In this document: one piece after another, positions 5,241-6,121 of the stretch | How the letters are laid out: each line of letters opens with the position of its first letter | How positions within the stretch are numbered: position 1 is the stretch's first letter | DNA from: Gammaproteobacteria bacterium | GTDB taxonomy: Bacteria; Pseudomonadota; Gammaproteobacteria; Chromatiales; Sedimenticolaceae | NCBI GenBank assembly: GCA_020445245.1 | Contig: JAGRHB010000124.1 | Coordinates: 1-6,121, forward strand | Direction of reading: 5' to 3' | DNA: 6,121 nucleotides | Translations under genes and position numbers: made by a program | Notes under the pieces: model-generated | What the model saw: only the letters and a program-made list of their open reading frames with translations | Database searches by the model: none | What the model was told of the DNA's origin: nothing

Positions 5241-5663
5241 TCAGCTCGACACCCTGCCCGCTTCCCAGGCACAGACAGGCGGGTGATGGATGATCTGAAC
5301 CTGCGTGCCGTCCGGATCGTAGCAATAGAAACTGCGCGCACCATCCCTATGGGTGCGCGGCTCAGTGCGCATCCTCACAGCGTGACGCCCCAGCCAATCG
5401 AACCATGCATCGACGTCAGCCGCGGTGGCAACGAAGAACCCGATGTGGTCCAGACGTTGCGAGGCCTCGTCACGCGGCAGCTTCTCATCGGCCTGGTGCA
5501 GGGCCAGGTTGTCGCTGCCGGAGCTCAGGTAGACATTGTGCCGGTCCGGCCGCCATTCCACCGACATGCCCAGCAGGTCGACGTAGAAATGTTCACACGC
5601 CGCCAAATCGCGGACGAACAGCGCCACATGACGCATGCCGAATCCACTGGAGGGGCGACTCAC
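5241..5663 (-). CDS. VOC-fold (glyoxalase/dioxygenase superfamily) protein
   Basis: The 140-residue protein has the two beta-alpha-beta-beta-beta modules of the vicinal oxygen chelate fold. Module one is MRHVALFVRDLAACEHFYVDLLGM (10-33) to NVYLSSGSDNLALHQ. Module two is LDHIGFFVATAADVDAWFDWL (71-91) to SFYCYDPDGTQVQIIHHP (111-128). Likely metal ligands are His12, His56 and His73. The fourth position, normally Glu in DPDGxxxE, is Gln123, so metal use or chemistry may differ from glyoxalase I. The substrate cannot be named from sequence; lactoylglutathione lyase, thiol transferase and dioxygenase relatives all share this layout. The start is GTG at 5663, with GGAGG four bases before it. The GTG overlaps the stop of the upstream OsmC gene (GTGA), so translation is probably coupled. 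speD follows after 69 bases on the same strand. Confidence 0.9.
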   Translation of the reverse strand: MSRPSSGFGMRHVALFVRDLAACEHFYVDLLGMSVEWRPDRHNVYLSSGSDNLALHQADEKLPRDEASQRLDHIGFFVATAADVDAWFDWLGRHAVRMRTEPRTHRDGARSFYCYDPDGTQVQIIHHPPVCAWEAGRVSS

Positions 5664-6079
5664 TCGACCTCCACAATCTCAAAGTCATGGGTAATCTCGG
5701 CCACCGCTCCCAACATGATCGAGGCCGAGCAGTATTTTTCCGCGCTCAGCTGCACCGCACGCTCTACGGCCTTTTCAGTCAATCCCTTGCCGCCTACGCG
5801 AAAATGCGCATGTATCCGGGTAAACACCTTGGGATCGCTCTCGGCGCGCCCGGCTTCCAGCTCGACCTCGCAGAACGATACATGATGCCGACCGCGGCGC
5901 AGGATCAGCAGTACATCGAACTGCGTGCAACCCCCCATGCCCATCAGCAGCATCTCCATCGGACGCACCCCGAGGTTGCGGCCACCATGCTCGGGCGGCC
6001 CGTCCATCACCAGGGCATGGCCGCTACCAGACTCGGCGAGCATCGTCACCCCTTCGACCCACTTAATTCTTGCCTTCAT
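5660..6079 (-). CDS. OsmC family protein, YhfA-like
   Basis: The 139-residue protein resembles E. coli YhfA along its whole length. It starts with MKARIKWVEGVTMLAES, followed by GHALVMDGPPE, RPMEMLLMGMGGCTQFDV and LSAEKYCSASIMLGAVAEITHDFEI. The two redox cysteines of the OsmC/Ohr superfamily are present as Cys51 (GGC) and Cys117 (KYC), so a thiol-dependent peroxidase or related role is likely; the YhfA branch has no assigned substrate. I chose the ATG at 6079 because it matches the YhfA N-terminus. A longer frame to an ATG at 6118 adds 13 residues with no family match. No clear ribosome site precedes the chosen ATG. In Pseudomonas this gene lies between vfr (crp) and speD, and in E. coli yhfA is next to crp, so a crp-like gene may lie just beyond the window. 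Confidence 0.92.
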   Translation of the reverse strand: MKARIKWVEGVTMLAESGSGHALVMDGPPEHGGRNLGVRPMEMLLMGMGGCTQFDVLLILRRGRHHVSFCEVELEAGRAESDPKVFTRIHAHFRVGGKGLTEKAVERAVQLSAEKYCSASIMLGAVAEITHDFEIVEVE

Positions 6080-6113
6080 TAGCGCTGCGTCACAAAAACC
6101 GGGTGAAGAGGCT

Positions 6114-6119
6114 AGCATA
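6114..6119 (-). promoter_or_regulatory. Possible -10 box of the osmC-VOC operon
   Basis: TATGCT on the minus strand (6119-6114) matches four of six -10 bases and lies 34 bases before the OsmC start codon. The -35 region would fall beyond the end of the window, so the call cannot be completed. Confidence 0.2.
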
Positions 6120-6121
6120 GT

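Noticed and set aside
4521..5885. A 454-codon open frame on the plus strand opposite speD, the VOC gene and the start of the OsmC gene
   Set aside because: It spans three well-supported minus-strand genes and an intergenic gap, and its translation shows no recognisable family. Long antisense frames are common in GC-rich coding DNA.
6086..6095. A TGTGA half-site upstream of the OsmC gene, considered as a CRP binding site because crp is often next door
   Set aside because: The matching TCACA half is not found at the required six-base spacing, so only a chance half-site is present.

Overview
The window comes from a GC-rich gammaproteobacterium outside the enterics. A Chromatiales or Ectothiorhodospiraceae-like lineage is my best guess, but only from gene order and protein style. 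The evidence is the surA-pdxA and apaG-apaH gene orders, a long E. coli/Pseudomonas-type S-adenosylmethionine decarboxylase, and a YhfA-type OsmC protein next to it. No rRNA or other strong taxonomic marker is present. No mobile element, CRISPR array, tRNA or rRNA gene was seen.

Layout. Positions 1-143 hold the 3' end of surA, followed after one base by pdxA (145-1119), both on the plus strand. A minus-strand block follows (1139-2924): a Gfo/Idh/MocA-type NAD(P)-dependent sugar dehydrogenase with a TTG start, a 61-residue single-span membrane protein just upstream of it, and an exported ankyrin-repeat protein. A compact divergent promoter region (2925-3070) separates this block from apaG and apaH (3071-4317, plus strand). 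ApaH converges on speD (4356-5171, minus), which lies downstream of a VOC-fold protein (5241-5663) and an OsmC/YhfA-like protein (5660-6079). These last two overlap by four bases.

How the genes work together. The surA-pdxA and apaG-apaH parts are the two halves of a conserved cluster (lptD-surA-pdxA-rsmA-apaG-apaH) that joins outer-membrane assembly, vitamin B6 synthesis, ribosome maturation and Ap4A turnover. Here the middle gene, rsmA (ksgA), is absent from its expected place, and the unrelated minus-strand block sits there instead. The right-hand part resembles the vfr/crp-osmC-speD neighbourhood of Pseudomonas, with a VOC gene added between osmC and speD. speE, for the next step of spermidine synthesis, is not in the window.

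Most of the window is ordinary housekeeping sequence, and I do not see a clear undescribed defence or mobile system. The parts that deserve a second look are the block replacing rsmA, with a dehydrogenase that resembles the GnnA (UDP-GlcNAc 3-dehydrogenase) type by motif, its small membrane partner, the exported ankyrin protein, and the palindromic control regions around them.
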